A DNA stretch of 64,000 nucleotides from Sulfurospirillum_A sp029027265 (GCA_029027265.1 CP093061.1:930001-994000); one strand, 5' to 3'. Numbered from the stretch's first letter, positions 8,419 through 17,606 are shown. Notes: generated by a model from the sequence alone, not told the origin. A program made the numbers and translations.

Positions 8419-9740
8419 TGCCCCTAAAATCAAAGACAATAATTCAGAAAGATTAATTTTCAAATAAGTTAAAATGATATAAATAATGGAGGTGAATTAT
8501 GAGTAGAAGAAAAGGACAAATATATAGTGCCGAACAAAAAACAAGAATAGTTTTAGAGCTGCTAAAAGAAGAACAAACAACAAGTCAAATAGCATCTAAA
8601 TATAAAATCACATCACAATCTTTAAGTAAATGGAAACAACAGTTTCTAAATAATGCATCACTTGCATTCGATGTAGGAGGAGTAACTAAAACTTACCTAG
8701 ATGAGATAGAAGAGTTAAAGAGTGAGAATGATGGTTTAGCTAAAGCACTAGGTAAAGCTACAATAAAAGTAGAGTTTGTTGAAAAAAAGCTAAAGAGCTT
8801 GGACTTATGTAATAAAAGAGCGATGATCGAGTCCAAGCATAAATATTTATCAATATCAGAGCAATGTAATATATTTGGTATCAGTAGAAGTCATTACTAC
8901 TACAAACCAGCACCAATGAGTCAGGAGAATATTGAACTACTGCACAAGATAGATGAAATAGCTACTGATAACTCAGAGTATGGTTATAGATTTATATATG
9001 AACAACTAAAAGAAGATGGCTACTATATTGGAAAACATAGAGTCTTAAAATATATGGGAATACTTGGTATCCAAGCAATATATCTAACCAAAAAAAGACT
9101 CACAAGTCTCAAAAACCAAGAGCATAAGATTTATGAGTATCTACTAAAAAAATATTGGACTAAATTTGGAAAGAGAAAAACTGTATATGTACCCACACCA
9201 AATGAAGTATGGAGTGGTGATATTACATATATACGTGTTAATGGAAGCTTTATGTATTTTACAGCTGTTATAGACTGGCATAGCAAAGCAATACTGTCCT
9301 ATAACATATCTAACTCTATGGATGCAACACTTGCAACTGATGTACTTGGGGAGGCATTGGTTAAATATCCTAAACCTAAAATATTTAATAGTGACCAAGG
9401 GAGCCAATACACTAGTTATGAACATACTAAGTTACTTAAAAAATATGATATTAAAATATCTATGAATGGTAAAGGTAGAAGTATAGATAATATTGTAATT
9501 GAAAGATTTTTTAGAACATTAAAACATGGCAATATTTATATCAGTGATTATCAATCAATAAAGGAGTTAAAAGAAGGTGTAAAAAACTACATCCATAAAT
9601 ACAATTTTAAAAGATTTCATTCAAGTATAAACTATAAAAAACCTATGAATGTTTATCTTGAATATCTGAAAAATGTAGGTTAAAGTAACAGATGAGGATG
9701 AAATTAAATCTGTTTAAGAGTTGTCTTGATTTTTAGGGCA
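8419..9740 (+). mobile_element. IS3-family insertion sequence, apparently complete
   Basis: Bounded by imperfect terminal inverted repeats: left TGCCCCTAAAATCAAAGACA (8419-8438) and right, reverse complement, TGCCCTAAAAATCAAGACAA (9721-9740). The ends are TG...CA as in the IS3 family, and similarity extends about five bases further out (TATAA). Size 1322 bp is normal. No clear target duplication is visible, perhaps because it landed in older IS debris. It carries one transposase gene. Confidence 0.87.
8499..9683 (+). CDS. IS3-family transposase, single fused OrfAB frame
   Basis: 394-residue transposase: N-terminal helix-turn-helix (about 1-55, TSQIASKYKITSQSLSKWKQ), leucine-zipper-like stretch (about 65-105), HTH_21-type region, and an rve integrase core (about 235-390) with the DDE triad in VWSGDITYIRV, IFNSDQGSQYTS and VIERFFRTLKH. 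Most IS3 elements need a -1 frameshift between orfA and orfB; here both parts are in one frame. A strong GGAGGTGAATT precedes ATG. Appears intact and possibly active. Confidence 0.93.
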   Translation: MSRRKGQIYSAEQKTRIVLELLKEEQTTSQIASKYKITSQSLSKWKQQFLNNASLAFDVGGVTKTYLDEIEELKSENDGLAKALGKATIKVEFVEKKLKSLDLCNKRAMIESKHKYLSISEQCNIFGISRSHYYYKPAPMSQENIELLHKIDEIATDNSEYGYRFIYEQLKEDGYYIGKHRVLKYMGILGIQAIYLTKKRLTSLKNQEHKIYEYLLKKYWTKFGKRKTVYVPTPNEVWSGDITYIRVNGSFMYFTAVIDWHSKAILSYNISNSMDATLATDVLGEALVKYPKPKIFNSDQGSQYTSYEHTKLLKKYDIKISMNGKGRSIDNIVIERFFRTLKHGNIYISDYQSIKELKEGVKNYIHKYNFKRFHSSINYKKPMNVYLEYLKNVG

Positions 9741-9782
9741 TTATACTATTTTTTAAATTTTTAAAGAGTCTTAATCCTAATT

Positions 9783-9810
9783 TTGATACAATCGTGCATT
9801 ATAAAATAAT
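9783..9810 (+). promoter_or_regulatory. Possible promoter for the 9866-17172 operon
   Basis: TTGATA at 9783 and AATAAT at 9805, 16 bases apart, in the only spacer before the operon after the IS3 right end. In Campylobacterota the -35 box is often poor, so this is a weak call based on sequence alone. Confidence 0.3.
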
Positions 9811-9865
9811 TAGTTATTTTTAACTGTTATTAAAATTTAACTCACCCAAAAATAAAAGGAAATTA

Positions 9866-10465
9866 GTGAACTCAAAAGAAATAAAAAGCATAATTTTAGC
9901 GTTGGTTTTAGGTTTAATCTTTTTGGCTATTTTGCTTCCATTTGCTGGAGTTGTTGTGGCTATAATCGGCGGTATTGTTGGTGGTGTAATAGCATTTGTA
10001 ATTGGATATAAAATTTTTAAAGACAAAATAGTAGAAGACATAAAAGCTGATTTAAATAAAAAACCAATAGAGCTTGACCCTAGTGAAAAAGCTATTGAGT
10101 CTATTATTGCTTTAGAAGAGTTTATTGCTTTGAGTGATATTAAGTTAGAAAAAGAACTTTCATTAAAAATTAATGGTCTAATTGAAACTCTATTAAGTGT
10201 TGTTCCTAAAATGAATGCTAGTTTTAGTTCTCAAGCAATAACTTTTGAAGTAACAAATTTAGCACAAGAACACTTTCCAAACAGAATAAAATCTTTCATA
10301 AACTTAACCCAAAACGATCAAAATACACAAAAACTAAAATTGCTTGCAGATTTACAAAAAATGGAAGAAGTGGTTAACAAAGTAATAGTTGTAATAGATA
10401 ACGATTCCCTTAATAAAGATGAAAGAGAATCTTTATTGGCTGAAATAAAATACGGTGCAATTTAA
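9866..10465 (+). CDS. Membrane-anchored hypothetical protein, first gene of the TelA/DUF350 operon
   Basis: 199 residues, GTG start with AAAGGAAATTA upstream. Two hydrophobic Gly-rich segments near the N-terminus (about 7-47: IILALVLGLIFLAILLPFAG and VVVAIIGGIVGGVIAFVIG) form a likely hairpin or long anchor, followed by a soluble, helical, acidic domain of about 145 residues. No family recognised. Gene order (23 bases before the TelA-like gene) suggests an inner-membrane partner of that cytoplasmic protein, which is inference. Confidence 0.8.
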   Translation: MNSKEIKSIILALVLGLIFLAILLPFAGVVVAIIGGIVGGVIAFVIGYKIFKDKIVEDIKADLNKKPIELDPSEKAIESIIALEEFIALSDIKLEKELSLKINGLIETLLSVVPKMNASFSSQAITFEVTNLAQEHFPNRIKSFINLTQNDQNTQKLKLLADLQKMEEVVNKVIVVIDNDSLNKDERESLLAEIKYGAI

Positions 10466-10488
10466 ACAATACAAATAAAAGGAAAGAA

Positions 10489-11739
10489 ATGTCTGATGTA
10501 AAAGAGTTAGAAGAAGTTGGAATTAGTGAATTAAGTGAAACAAATGCAGAATTAGCAGATTTTCTAGGTGAAAGTGCATCTACACTTCCTGTACCTGTAG
10601 CAACGATAGATACCGATGTAATTGAAAACAATAAAATGGATGCTGATAAACCAGATAAACTTTCTGATGAGGCAGATGAAGAAATTAAAATGAGTGTAAA
10701 TGCTTTTGTTGAAAAAGTAAAAGAAGATGCTTCAGATATGACACTCTCATCTTTAGTATATAAAATAGGCGAAAAATCAGCAAACACTGCTATGCCTCAT
10801 GTTAGTTTGTACGATAATTTAATTGCTCAAATCATGGACAATAACCAAAAAGGACCAGAAGTAAAAGGTTCTAAAGATTACAACATCTTACGTTTAAAAA
10901 GAGAATTAGATTTAGTCAATCCAGCTGTATTAGCAAAAACACCTATTAAACAGAAGTTTATGATGATTTTAAGTAAATCTGCACTTCCTGGAAGTGAAAA
11001 AATCATGGATATGATTTACGAGAGAAAAGAGACTGTTAAAACCGCAACAGATGGAATCAAAGTAGCTTTATTAAAAAATGCTAACGACTTAGATAAACAA
11101 TTAGCAGATTTAATGATGATATACAAAGGTCTATTAGCTTCTCACCTTATTTTAAAAGGTGAAATTTATCAGGCGCAGCTTATTTATAACCAAGTAGTAG
11201 ATTTGGTTGAAAATATTTCTGATGTAAATGAAAAACAAAATATAGAGACAGTATTGGCAGACTTGACTACACAGATTAACTCGTTAATAGTAGAAGAGAA
11301 CATGAATGCACAGTTTTTTGCAGGAAGCCAGTTAACAGCTAAACTTGTGCGTGAACAACAAAACCAGATTCGTATTTTAGTTCGTCAAATGGAAAAAGCA
11401 GTTTTAGTAAACTTGGGACTAAGAGTTGTTGCAAAAGGCTTAGAAAATTCTGTAAACCAAAGTAAAGCTTTAGGTGATGCCATTGCTACAACTATTGCAG
11501 ATACTGCAAAAGCAAATGAAAAAACAGCAGACAAACTAATAAAAGCTAGAACAGAAGGTTATATTGACCTTAGTAAACTACAAGAAGGTGTAGAGTCACT
11601 AGAGAGAACTTTTGAAAAAGAGGCTAAAGCTAATGCGCTGATTATTAAACAAGGTTTGGTTATCTCTAAAAATGTGCGTGCAACTACACAAAGATTAGAA
11701 AAAAGAATAAACACAAGTATGCCAAGCGAAAAGTTTTAA
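10489..11739 (+). CDS. TelA/KlaA-like (toxic anion resistance) helical protein
   Basis: 416 residues, nearly all helical, no signal or membrane segment. The N-terminal ~70 residues are acidic and probably disordered; the rest follows the TelA pattern: a helical repeat region, a conserved-looking stretch (AKLVREQQNQIRILVRQMEKAVLVNLGLRVVA) and a C-terminal coiled coil (DTAKANEKTADKLIKARTEG, LSKLQEGVESLERTFEKEAK). TelA proteins are tied to tellurite resistance and envelope-stress gene sets, but their biochemical role is unclear. The call rests on pattern likeness, so it is distant. One base separates it from the DUF4178-like gene. Confidence 0.6.
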   Translation: MSDVKELEEVGISELSETNAELADFLGESASTLPVPVATIDTDVIENNKMDADKPDKLSDEADEEIKMSVNAFVEKVKEDASDMTLSSLVYKIGEKSANTAMPHVSLYDNLIAQIMDNNQKGPEVKGSKDYNILRLKRELDLVNPAVLAKTPIKQKFMMILSKSALPGSEKIMDMIYERKETVKTATDGIKVALLKNANDLDKQLADLMMIYKGLLASHLILKGEIYQAQLIYNQVVDLVENISDVNEKQNIETVLADLTTQINSLIVEENMNAQFFAGSQLTAKLVREQQNQIRILVRQMEKAVLVNLGLRVVAKGLENSVNQSKALGDAIATTIADTAKANEKTADKLIKARTEGYIDLSKLQEGVESLERTFEKEAKANALIIKQGLVISKNVRATTQRLEKRINTSMPSEKF

Positions 11740-11740
11740 T

Positions 11741-12379
11741 ATGGTTACTACGATGCAACAAAAAAGAAGAGATGCAATAAAAGGACTAAACCCCTTACTC
11801 TCTCGTGAGAGATATAAGTACACTATTCAAGATGTGCGTAAAGGTGGTTATATTTCTTTTAACGGACAAAACTTTTTAGTAGTTTCTGTTAGTAAATATT
11901 TAGATGTTAAATGGACTTTATTTAAAAAACGAAAAAAAGATTATTTTGTTACCGAATTAGAACTATTTTCACTAAAAACTGGCGAAACTAGTTACATAGA
12001 GTGGGAGTTTGATGATAAATTAGAGATTTATTTAACAACTAAAGAGATTAAACTTAGAGAGTTAACGTTTAACGGTCAAAAAATAAAGAAAAATATTTTA
12101 GAAGATATTTCCGAAGAAGAAGAGGGAGACATTGAGTTTTCTGGAGAAACTTACTCTTATGTTGAAGACGATACTTGGGCTGGACTCTATTTCAGAGATG
12201 CCTCAGTAAAAGAGGGTATTCCAGTTCGTTTTTACGAATTTGAATCTAAAAAAGGAACTAGCCTTACAGTTGAAGTGTGGTACGAAGAAGTAGGTGATGA
12301 TAGACCAGAAAGGGAAGCTTTCCTTAGTAGTGAACTCTCATCGAACAAAATTGAAATACTTCAATTAGAAGCAAAATAG
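11741..12379 (+). CDS. DUF4178-like protein
   Basis: 212 residues, soluble, beta-rich. The segment RKGGYISFNGQNFLVVSVSK, then WTLFKKRKKDYFVTELELFS and YIEWEFDDKLEIYLT, matches the DUF4178 layout (GD...G..Y.V.G...Y...W.EY.L). The C-terminal half repeats a similar beta pattern (ETYSYVEDDTWAGLYFRD, RFYEFESKKGTSLTVEVWY), so a duplicated small barrel is possible. Genes of this family recur beside DUF350 and spermidine-synthase-like genes, as here. Function unknown. Confidence 0.6.
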   Translation: MVTTMQQKRRDAIKGLNPLLSRERYKYTIQDVRKGGYISFNGQNFLVVSVSKYLDVKWTLFKKRKKDYFVTELELFSLKTGETSYIEWEFDDKLEIYLTTKEIKLRELTFNGQKIKKNILEDISEEEEGDIEFSGETYSYVEDDTWAGLYFRDASVKEGIPVRFYEFESKKGTSLTVEVWYEEVGDDRPEREAFLSSELSSNKIEILQLEAK

Positions 12380-12385
12380 TTTTAT

Positions 12386-12964
12386 ATGAGCAATATTTAT
12401 ATTGACCAATCTGCAAATGAATTAAGATTAAATCTGCTTTACTCTAAATTGGATAAATCAGATTTAAATGTGCTTATTTCAAAATCAATTACATTTAATG
12501 ACATCGATATAGAAGTAGGTATTATAGGGGCAAGTCACTTTTTGACTGTCAAATATAATGATAAAGAGTTTTCCGAAGTTTTTGCATGTTTGGAGCTTAA
12601 CAATACAACTCAAAAGTGTATTGTTAAAAAAGCAAATGAGTTATTATTAAGCACAAAAGAGGTAATTAATAACGATTTGCAGTATGAATTTAGCTTAAAA
12701 ATTTTAAATTGGTATGAGTTTAGCGAAAAAAAATATAAACAATTTACTGAAGATACGGTTTTGTATAGTAAGGGCGAAAATTCTTTGGGTTTGTCTCATG
12801 TTTTTCCTTACAAGAAAGATGATAAATATGTAGCCAAAACAGAAGTATTTTGTATACAAAAAGAGAAACGAATAATAGTAGAAACACTACATTCATATCC
12901 AAATGAAGAAAAACTGGTGTTTACGAAAACAGTTATAGAAAATAGTAGGAGCATATATGAGTAA
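12386..12964 (+). CDS. Hypothetical protein of the TelA/DUF350 operon
   Basis: 192 residues, soluble, mixed alpha/beta, no signal or membrane segment, no family recognised. Begins six bases after the DUF4178-like gene and its stop overlaps the next start (ATGAGTAA), so it is translated in the operon. The beta-rich pattern (EVGIIGASHFLTVKYNDKEF, YVAKTEVFCIQKEKRIIVET) suggests a small binding domain. Its position between the DUF4178-like and lipoprotein genes is the only hint at a role. Confidence 0.75.
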   Translation: MSNIYIDQSANELRLNLLYSKLDKSDLNVLISKSITFNDIDIEVGIIGASHFLTVKYNDKEFSEVFACLELNNTTQKCIVKKANELLLSTKEVINNDLQYEFSLKILNWYEFSEKKYKQFTEDTVLYSKGENSLGLSHVFPYKKDDKYVAKTEVFCIQKEKRIIVETLHSYPNEEKLVFTKTVIENSRSIYE

Positions 12965-14585
12965 TATATTTAGAACTATATTGATTTTTGGTGTTATATT
13001 GTTGATTAGTGGGTGTGGTATTCCTGATAACTTAAAATCAAGAGTATCAATGCTACAAGGAGATTTTAAAAAAACTGAATCAAGGTTTTTAAAAGAAGTT
13101 TCAACGTACAAACGCTTTAAAAATTCTTCTGAGTATGAAGAGTTTAAAAAGTATGCTCAAAAAGAGAATTGGCAAAAAAATATAGATAATGTTAAAAAAA
13201 CAGTTGCTAATGCAAAACAGATTAATACAAAAATAAAAAAGATTTTGGATGATGATAGGGAAAAAGACCAAGCCAACTTAATGTTACATATGATTAATTT
13301 TAAAGGGCACATTGACAAAATAAAAGTTGAATATCCAAAAACTAATAAAAGAATTACTTTTATAAAAGATACCAAAGATAACTCTGACTCATTGTTAGAA
13401 AAAGCAAATATAAGTTACGAAAATTCGCAACAAAGATATGTAAAACTAAAAGACACTTTGACACAAGTTGCTATTGATTTTCCTAAAAAAACTGCAGACA
13501 TAAACAAAAAAGCTAAAACGCTTGAAGATATTATGGGGCTAAATAAAAACTATATTTTATCTATTGAACAAGAGTTTAAAAAAGAGTCTTCTAAGAGAGA
13601 TTATGCACAGTTTGGTGATAGTTATGTAGGTTTAACGCAAAACGCTATATTGCTTAAAACTAGTGATGAAAAGATGAGAAAACAGTTCTCGCAATTATAT
13701 CAAAGTTATACAAAAATTTTGACTGACATGAGAAGTGATTTATTTGTGCAAGTTGCTAGAAGTACATGGGATGGATATGCAGAATATGGAAGCGATCATC
13801 CTTATACGTACCGTCCATCAAAAGTAACTTCTAAAGTATATAATTATTTTGATGCATTAACATTAGAAAATATTGCTACATATGGAGCTGGGTGGAGTAG
13901 CGGATTTAAATCTAATATTGAAAAAAACATGTGGGATGCTTTAAAAATTAATCACTCAATTGGCCGAGATAATCGTGGTGTTTGGTGGGTTTTAAAGATG
14001 AATGCCAGATATTATCACAAATACGTTCTTATAAATGGTGAAAACAGACAAGAAAGCGATTGGGTAGAGGTAAAAGCTACATATTTTTATAAAAATCAAG
14101 CCAATTTAGGTATGGAAATTCTTTCTAAACCTTATGGTTTTTATGAAGAAGAGAAGATAAACGAAGCTTCTCCAGCGGGCATGAGTTTAGTAGGAAATTC
14201 AAAATATGGTGAGTGGAGAGATAAAAATAGCCAAACACGTAGTTCAATTGGTTCAGTTGGATTGTTGTGGTTCTTTTTCCCTAGATATGGGTTTTACTCT
14301 TCTTATGGTTCACCTTATTATCGTTATAATGATTATAGAAGATATTCAGATTATAGAACCAGAAGACAACCTTACTACGGTAGTAATCATCAATATGGTA
14401 CTTGGGGTTCAAGTACGTATTCAAATAACAGATATGCAAGAAGTAGTTATGCTCAATCTCACTCAGCTGGTGTTCGTGCAGCAAAAAGTGGAAAAGGTGC
14501 ACAGCAGTATAAAAAGTCAACTAGCTCTATAAAAAGGGCAGGAAGCTCAACAAGAGGTAGAGGACCAAGTGGTGGTGGTAAGTAA
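12957..14585 (+). CDS. Lipoprotein with helical body and Tyr/Arg-rich tail
   Basis: 542 residues. The N-terminus is a lipoprotein signal (IFGVILLISGCGIP, Cys at about 20). Residues 25-240 are helical and coiled, 250-420 hold an aromatic domain (TWDGYAEYGSDHPYTYRPSK, DNRGVWWVLKMNARYYHKYV), and the tail from about 440 is low complexity, rich in Tyr, Ser, Arg and Gly (GFYSSYGSPYYRYNDYRRYS). The tail resembles those of E. coli YjfM/DUF1190-like envelope proteins only in composition. Likely faces the periplasm on the inner or outer membrane. It overlaps the upstream gene by eight bases. Confidence 0.75.
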   Translation: MSNIFRTILIFGVILLISGCGIPDNLKSRVSMLQGDFKKTESRFLKEVSTYKRFKNSSEYEEFKKYAQKENWQKNIDNVKKTVANAKQINTKIKKILDDDREKDQANLMLHMINFKGHIDKIKVEYPKTNKRITFIKDTKDNSDSLLEKANISYENSQQRYVKLKDTLTQVAIDFPKKTADINKKAKTLEDIMGLNKNYILSIEQEFKKESSKRDYAQFGDSYVGLTQNAILLKTSDEKMRKQFSQLYQSYTKILTDMRSDLFVQVARSTWDGYAEYGSDHPYTYRPSKVTSKVYNYFDALTLENIATYGAGWSSGFKSNIEKNMWDALKINHSIGRDNRGVWWVLKMNARYYHKYVLINGENRQESDWVEVKATYFYKNQANLGMEILSKPYGFYEEEKINEASPAGMSLVGNSKYGEWRDKNSQTRSSIGSVGLLWFFFPRYGFYSSYGSPYYRYNDYRRYSDYRTRRQPYYGSNHQYGTWGSSTYSNNRYARSSYAQSHSAGVRAAKSGKGAQQYKKSTSSIKRAGSSTRGRGPSGGGK

Positions 14586-14623
14586 ATCTTACCAGCAATT
14601 AAATGTTAATTAAAGGATAGTAT

Positions 14624-15475
14624 ATGGATTTATTAATTTATTTTGGACAATCAATAATATATGCGCTGATTGTTTTTTTATTTATTTTTGTAGCAAAAAA
14701 AATCGCAGACAAAAAAGTTTCAGCATTGTACAATGCAGACCATGAGATAGAAGTTTCAAGAAACATGGCAGTTGCATTTAGAAGAGCAGGTTTGTACTTA
14801 GCCATTGGTATTGCAATGTTCGCGGCAGTTGGTTCAGACAACGGGGCATCTACTTTTGTAGAAGATCTTTTGATTCAAGCCCTTGATGGTGTTTTGATTA
14901 TGGTCTTTTTGTTTGTAGCTATGTTAATCAACGATAAATTTATTTTAAGAAATATAAATAATGATGAAGCAGTTAAAGAGAATAACATAGCTGTTGGTTT
15001 AGTTGAATTTGGAGCTTATATAGCTACTGGTTTAATCGCTTATGGTTCATTCTCTGACGTAGGACCTTGGTACAGCTCAATTGTATTTTTTATCTTAGGA
15101 CAAGCAGTTTTAATTGGTATGGTACTTATTTATGAATATAGTACAAAATTTAATGTTTTAGATGAAATCAAAAAAGGAAATATCTCAGCCGGATTAATGG
15201 TTAGTGGAATTTTAATAGCTTATAGTCTTATCTTAAAAGCTTCTATTATAGGACCATTTAGTGGGTGGTATGAAGATATTACAGCCTTTGGAGTCTCTGC
15301 TATTTCTGGCATTTTATTGTTACTTATAATTGCAAATAAAGCTATTGAAAACCTATTTTTACCAGGTACAGATTTACATAAAGAGATTGTAATAGACCAA
15401 GACATTCCCCCGATTATAGTTGTTGTTTCAGTAAAAATTACACTTGCCTTGATTATTGGCGCAGTGGTTCTATAA
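14624..15475 (+). CDS. DUF350 (YjfL-type) multi-pass membrane protein
   Basis: 283 residues, about eight membrane segments, organised as two tandem DUF350-like units. The family signature, a charged stretch then N.A.A....G...., appears three times: EIEVSRNMAVAFRRAGLYLA, EAVKENNIAVGLVEFGAYIA and EIKKGNISAGLMVSGILIA. E. coli YjfL lies in the yjfIJKLM-yjfC stress cluster with a PspA relative and a glutathionylspermidine-synthetase-like gene. Here the neighbour is a spermidine-synthase-like gene, a comparable link to polyamines. GGATAGTAT precedes ATG. Confidence 0.83.
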   Translation: MDLLIYFGQSIIYALIVFLFIFVAKKIADKKVSALYNADHEIEVSRNMAVAFRRAGLYLAIGIAMFAAVGSDNGASTFVEDLLIQALDGVLIMVFLFVAMLINDKFILRNINNDEAVKENNIAVGLVEFGAYIATGLIAYGSFSDVGPWYSSIVFFILGQAVLIGMVLIYEYSTKFNVLDEIKKGNISAGLMVSGILIAYSLILKASIIGPFSGWYEDITAFGVSAISGILLLLIIANKAIENLFLPGTDLHKEIVIDQDIPPIIVVVSVKITLALIIGAVVL

Positions 15476-15495
15476 TAAACATTAGTATATAAACA

Positions 15496-17172
15496 GTGGC
15501 TAGTAAATCAAGTTTTAACCCAGTAATAGCAACATCATTATTGGGTTTGTCCATGTTCTTTACAGGGGCATCTGGCCTTGTAAATGAGTATATTTTATCT
15601 ACAGTTTCTACATACATTTTAGGTAGTAGTATTGAGCAATTTTCTATAACAATTGCTGTAATGTTAGGCATGATGGGCATAGGTGGCTGGTGTCAAAAGT
15701 TTGTTTCAGATGACAATTTGATACAAAAGTTCATCATTATAGAAATCTTACTCTCAATCATAGGTAGTTATAGTCCTATATCTATTTATGCCTCTTTTGG
15801 TTATATGGAAAATAACTTCTTATTAGTTTATTATTTTTTTGTAGTATCTATTGGTTTTTTAATTGGTTTTGAAATTCCTTTTATTATTAGAATTAACCAA
15901 CTTTATTCAAAAGAGTTAAAAACAAATTTGTCTGTTGTAATGGCCGCAGATTATATTGGGAGTTTTATTGGCGCTTTGGTTTGGATTTATCTTTTGCTTC
16001 CAAATTTTGCTCTTACTCAGATAAGTTTTTTAATTACCGGAGCAAACTTTGTAATTGCCTTTTTCACATTTTTGTATTTTGTTAGGTTTGATTTTATAAA
16101 AAGAAAAGTACTACTGTTTGTAACTCTTTGCCTTATTTTTACATTTTTATTATATGGTTATTTTAATGTAAAAGATTGGGAAGTATCGTTGGAACAAAGT
16201 TTATATGAAGACCCAGTTCAAGTGTCAAAAACTACCAAATATCAGCACTTAACAATAACTCACAATAAAACAGTAAATGAGTATAGACTCTACATAAACG
16301 GTAACATACAGTTCTCTTCTCTTGATGAAAAAAGGTACCATGAACAGCTTGTACATCCTGTTATGAGCCTCTCACCGAAACACGCAAATGTTCTTGTTTT
16401 AGGTGGTGGAGACGGCATGGTGATTCGTGAGTTAAAAAAATACAGAGATATAAAATCTATCACTCTAGTTGATTTAGATCCTCAAATGGTTAAATTTGCT
16501 AGTACCAATCCTATTTTGACTAAAATGAATCAAAATGCTTTTAAAGATGCAAGGGTTAAAGTTCTTGATAACAAAGCCATAACAAGTGTAGATGTTAAAG
16601 ATATATACTCAAGTGGTAGTAAAAATATCTCTGAAAAATGGATATCTCAAGTAGATGTTATAAACATAGATGCGGATCTGTTTTTGCATAAGTTAAAGAA
16701 AAAAATATTTGATGTAGTTATTATAGATTTTCCAGATCCCAGTAGTATTGAGCTTACAAAACTTTATAGTAAACAGTTTTTTATGAAACTAAAAAGAGTT
16801 CTAAATAAAGATGCTATGGTAACTATTCAAGCCACATCTCCTTATCATGCAAAAGAGTCCTATTTAAACATTGGAAGAACTATGAGAGCTGCTGGTTTTC
16901 AAGTAATCCCTTTTCATGATAATGTGCCTTCTTTTGGAGATTGGGGCTGGTATCTGGCTTGGAATTCAGAGCTCTCTAAACAAGAAATTTATGAAAAAAT
17001 CAATAACTTAGAAGAGTTTAAAATACAAACATCTTATTTGACTCCAAATGTTTTTAGAAAAGCACTTGTTTTTGGAAAAGGCGAACTTGAAACAGCAGAT
17101 ACGAGCATAAATACTTTAATGAATCCTACTTTATTTCATATCTACACAAAAAATAGCTGGTTAGATTACTAA
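15496..17172 (+). CDS. Membrane-fused spermidine-synthase-like aminopropyltransferase
   Basis: 558 residues. The first ~215 residues form six or seven membrane segments; the rest is a spermidine-synthase-type methyltransferase-fold domain with the donor-binding loop VLVLGGGDGMVIREL, the acidic strand end SITLVDLDPQM and the active-site-like DVVIIDFPDPSSIELTKLYS. A ~40-residue insert lies before that motif. Predicted to move an aminopropyl group, or a related reaction, at the inner face of the membrane; the real acceptor is unknown and no decarboxylated-AdoMet-producing gene is adjacent. Start GTG at 15496 has no clear Shine-Dalgarno; it lies 20 bases after the DUF350 gene. Last gene of the operon. 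Confidence 0.85.
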   Translation: MASKSSFNPVIATSLLGLSMFFTGASGLVNEYILSTVSTYILGSSIEQFSITIAVMLGMMGIGGWCQKFVSDDNLIQKFIIIEILLSIIGSYSPISIYASFGYMENNFLLVYYFFVVSIGFLIGFEIPFIIRINQLYSKELKTNLSVVMAADYIGSFIGALVWIYLLLPNFALTQISFLITGANFVIAFFTFLYFVRFDFIKRKVLLFVTLCLIFTFLLYGYFNVKDWEVSLEQSLYEDPVQVSKTTKYQHLTITHNKTVNEYRLYINGNIQFSSLDEKRYHEQLVHPVMSLSPKHANVLVLGGGDGMVIRELKKYRDIKSITLVDLDPQMVKFASTNPILTKMNQNAFKDARVKVLDNKAITSVDVKDIYSSGSKNISEKWISQVDVINIDADLFLHKLKKKIFDVVIIDFPDPSSIELTKLYSKQFFMKLKRVLNKDAMVTIQATSPYHAKESYLNIGRTMRAAGFQVIPFHDNVPSFGDWGWYLAWNSELSKQEIYEKINNLEEFKIQTSYLTPNVFRKALVFGKGELETADTSINTLMNPTLFHIYTKNSWLDY

Positions 17173-17212
17173 AGTTTTTATACCAATCCCCATTAATAAC
17201 CATACATTTAAA

Positions 17213-17306
17213 CGAGCATATTATGTCGTAGTGTGAGGCGAAAATTTGCAGGAGCTACAGGTAGATTCAAGGGTTTTCAACGAAGCACTATGATATAATA
17301 AGCTCG
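17213..17306. repeat. Inverted repeat, 21-base arms
   Basis: CGAGCATATTATGTCGTAGTG (17213-17233, 21 bases with few mismatches) is the inverted partner of 17286-17306. The 52 bases between are GC-richer than the flanks. This could be an IS or MITE end or a transcribed hairpin. It stands at the start of the 880-base gene-free stretch after the aminopropyltransferase gene. Confidence 0.6.
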
Positions 17307-17526
17307 CCCTTTGGGTAAAAGATAAGCCATCATCTACTTCGTTAAACTATTTTGAAGCTACTAATAGCCCCTGCAACAGTTTTCCTACCTGCATTCAACC
17401 AATAAGTTGCCACCCTAAAAATAGTTAAAATTATGTCAAATCATATTTATCTATGTGTTGCCCGAAGGGAGGAGTTAAAAGTAGTATTCTTACACAAAAC
17501 TAGTGATAACGGTTTTACGTTAGTGA

Positions 17527-17606
17527 AAAGTTTCTCTGAAAACTTTTAATCACCATAGCTTAAGCTATGCCTCAAAGTTAGCGAATAGCGGTTTTGCGAA
17601 GCAAAA
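17527..17606. repeat. Cluster of three hairpins
   Basis: Three palindromic structures in 80 bases: AAAAGTTT/AAACTTTT (17527-17548, outer GTG/CAC adds pairs), a perfect 16-base palindrome CATAGCTTAAGCTATG (17554-17569) and TTTTGC/GCAAAA (17592-17606). No T-runs follow. Role unknown; such clusters are common at mobile-element edges. Confidence 0.55.

Noticed and set aside
8412..9748. Target-site duplication of the IS3 element
   Set aside because: The flanking three to five bases do not match convincingly; extra similarity outside TG/CA is inverted, not direct.
10410..10787. Minus-strand frame opposite the TelA-like gene
   Set aside because: Ser-rich shadow of the plus-strand gene without a start signal.
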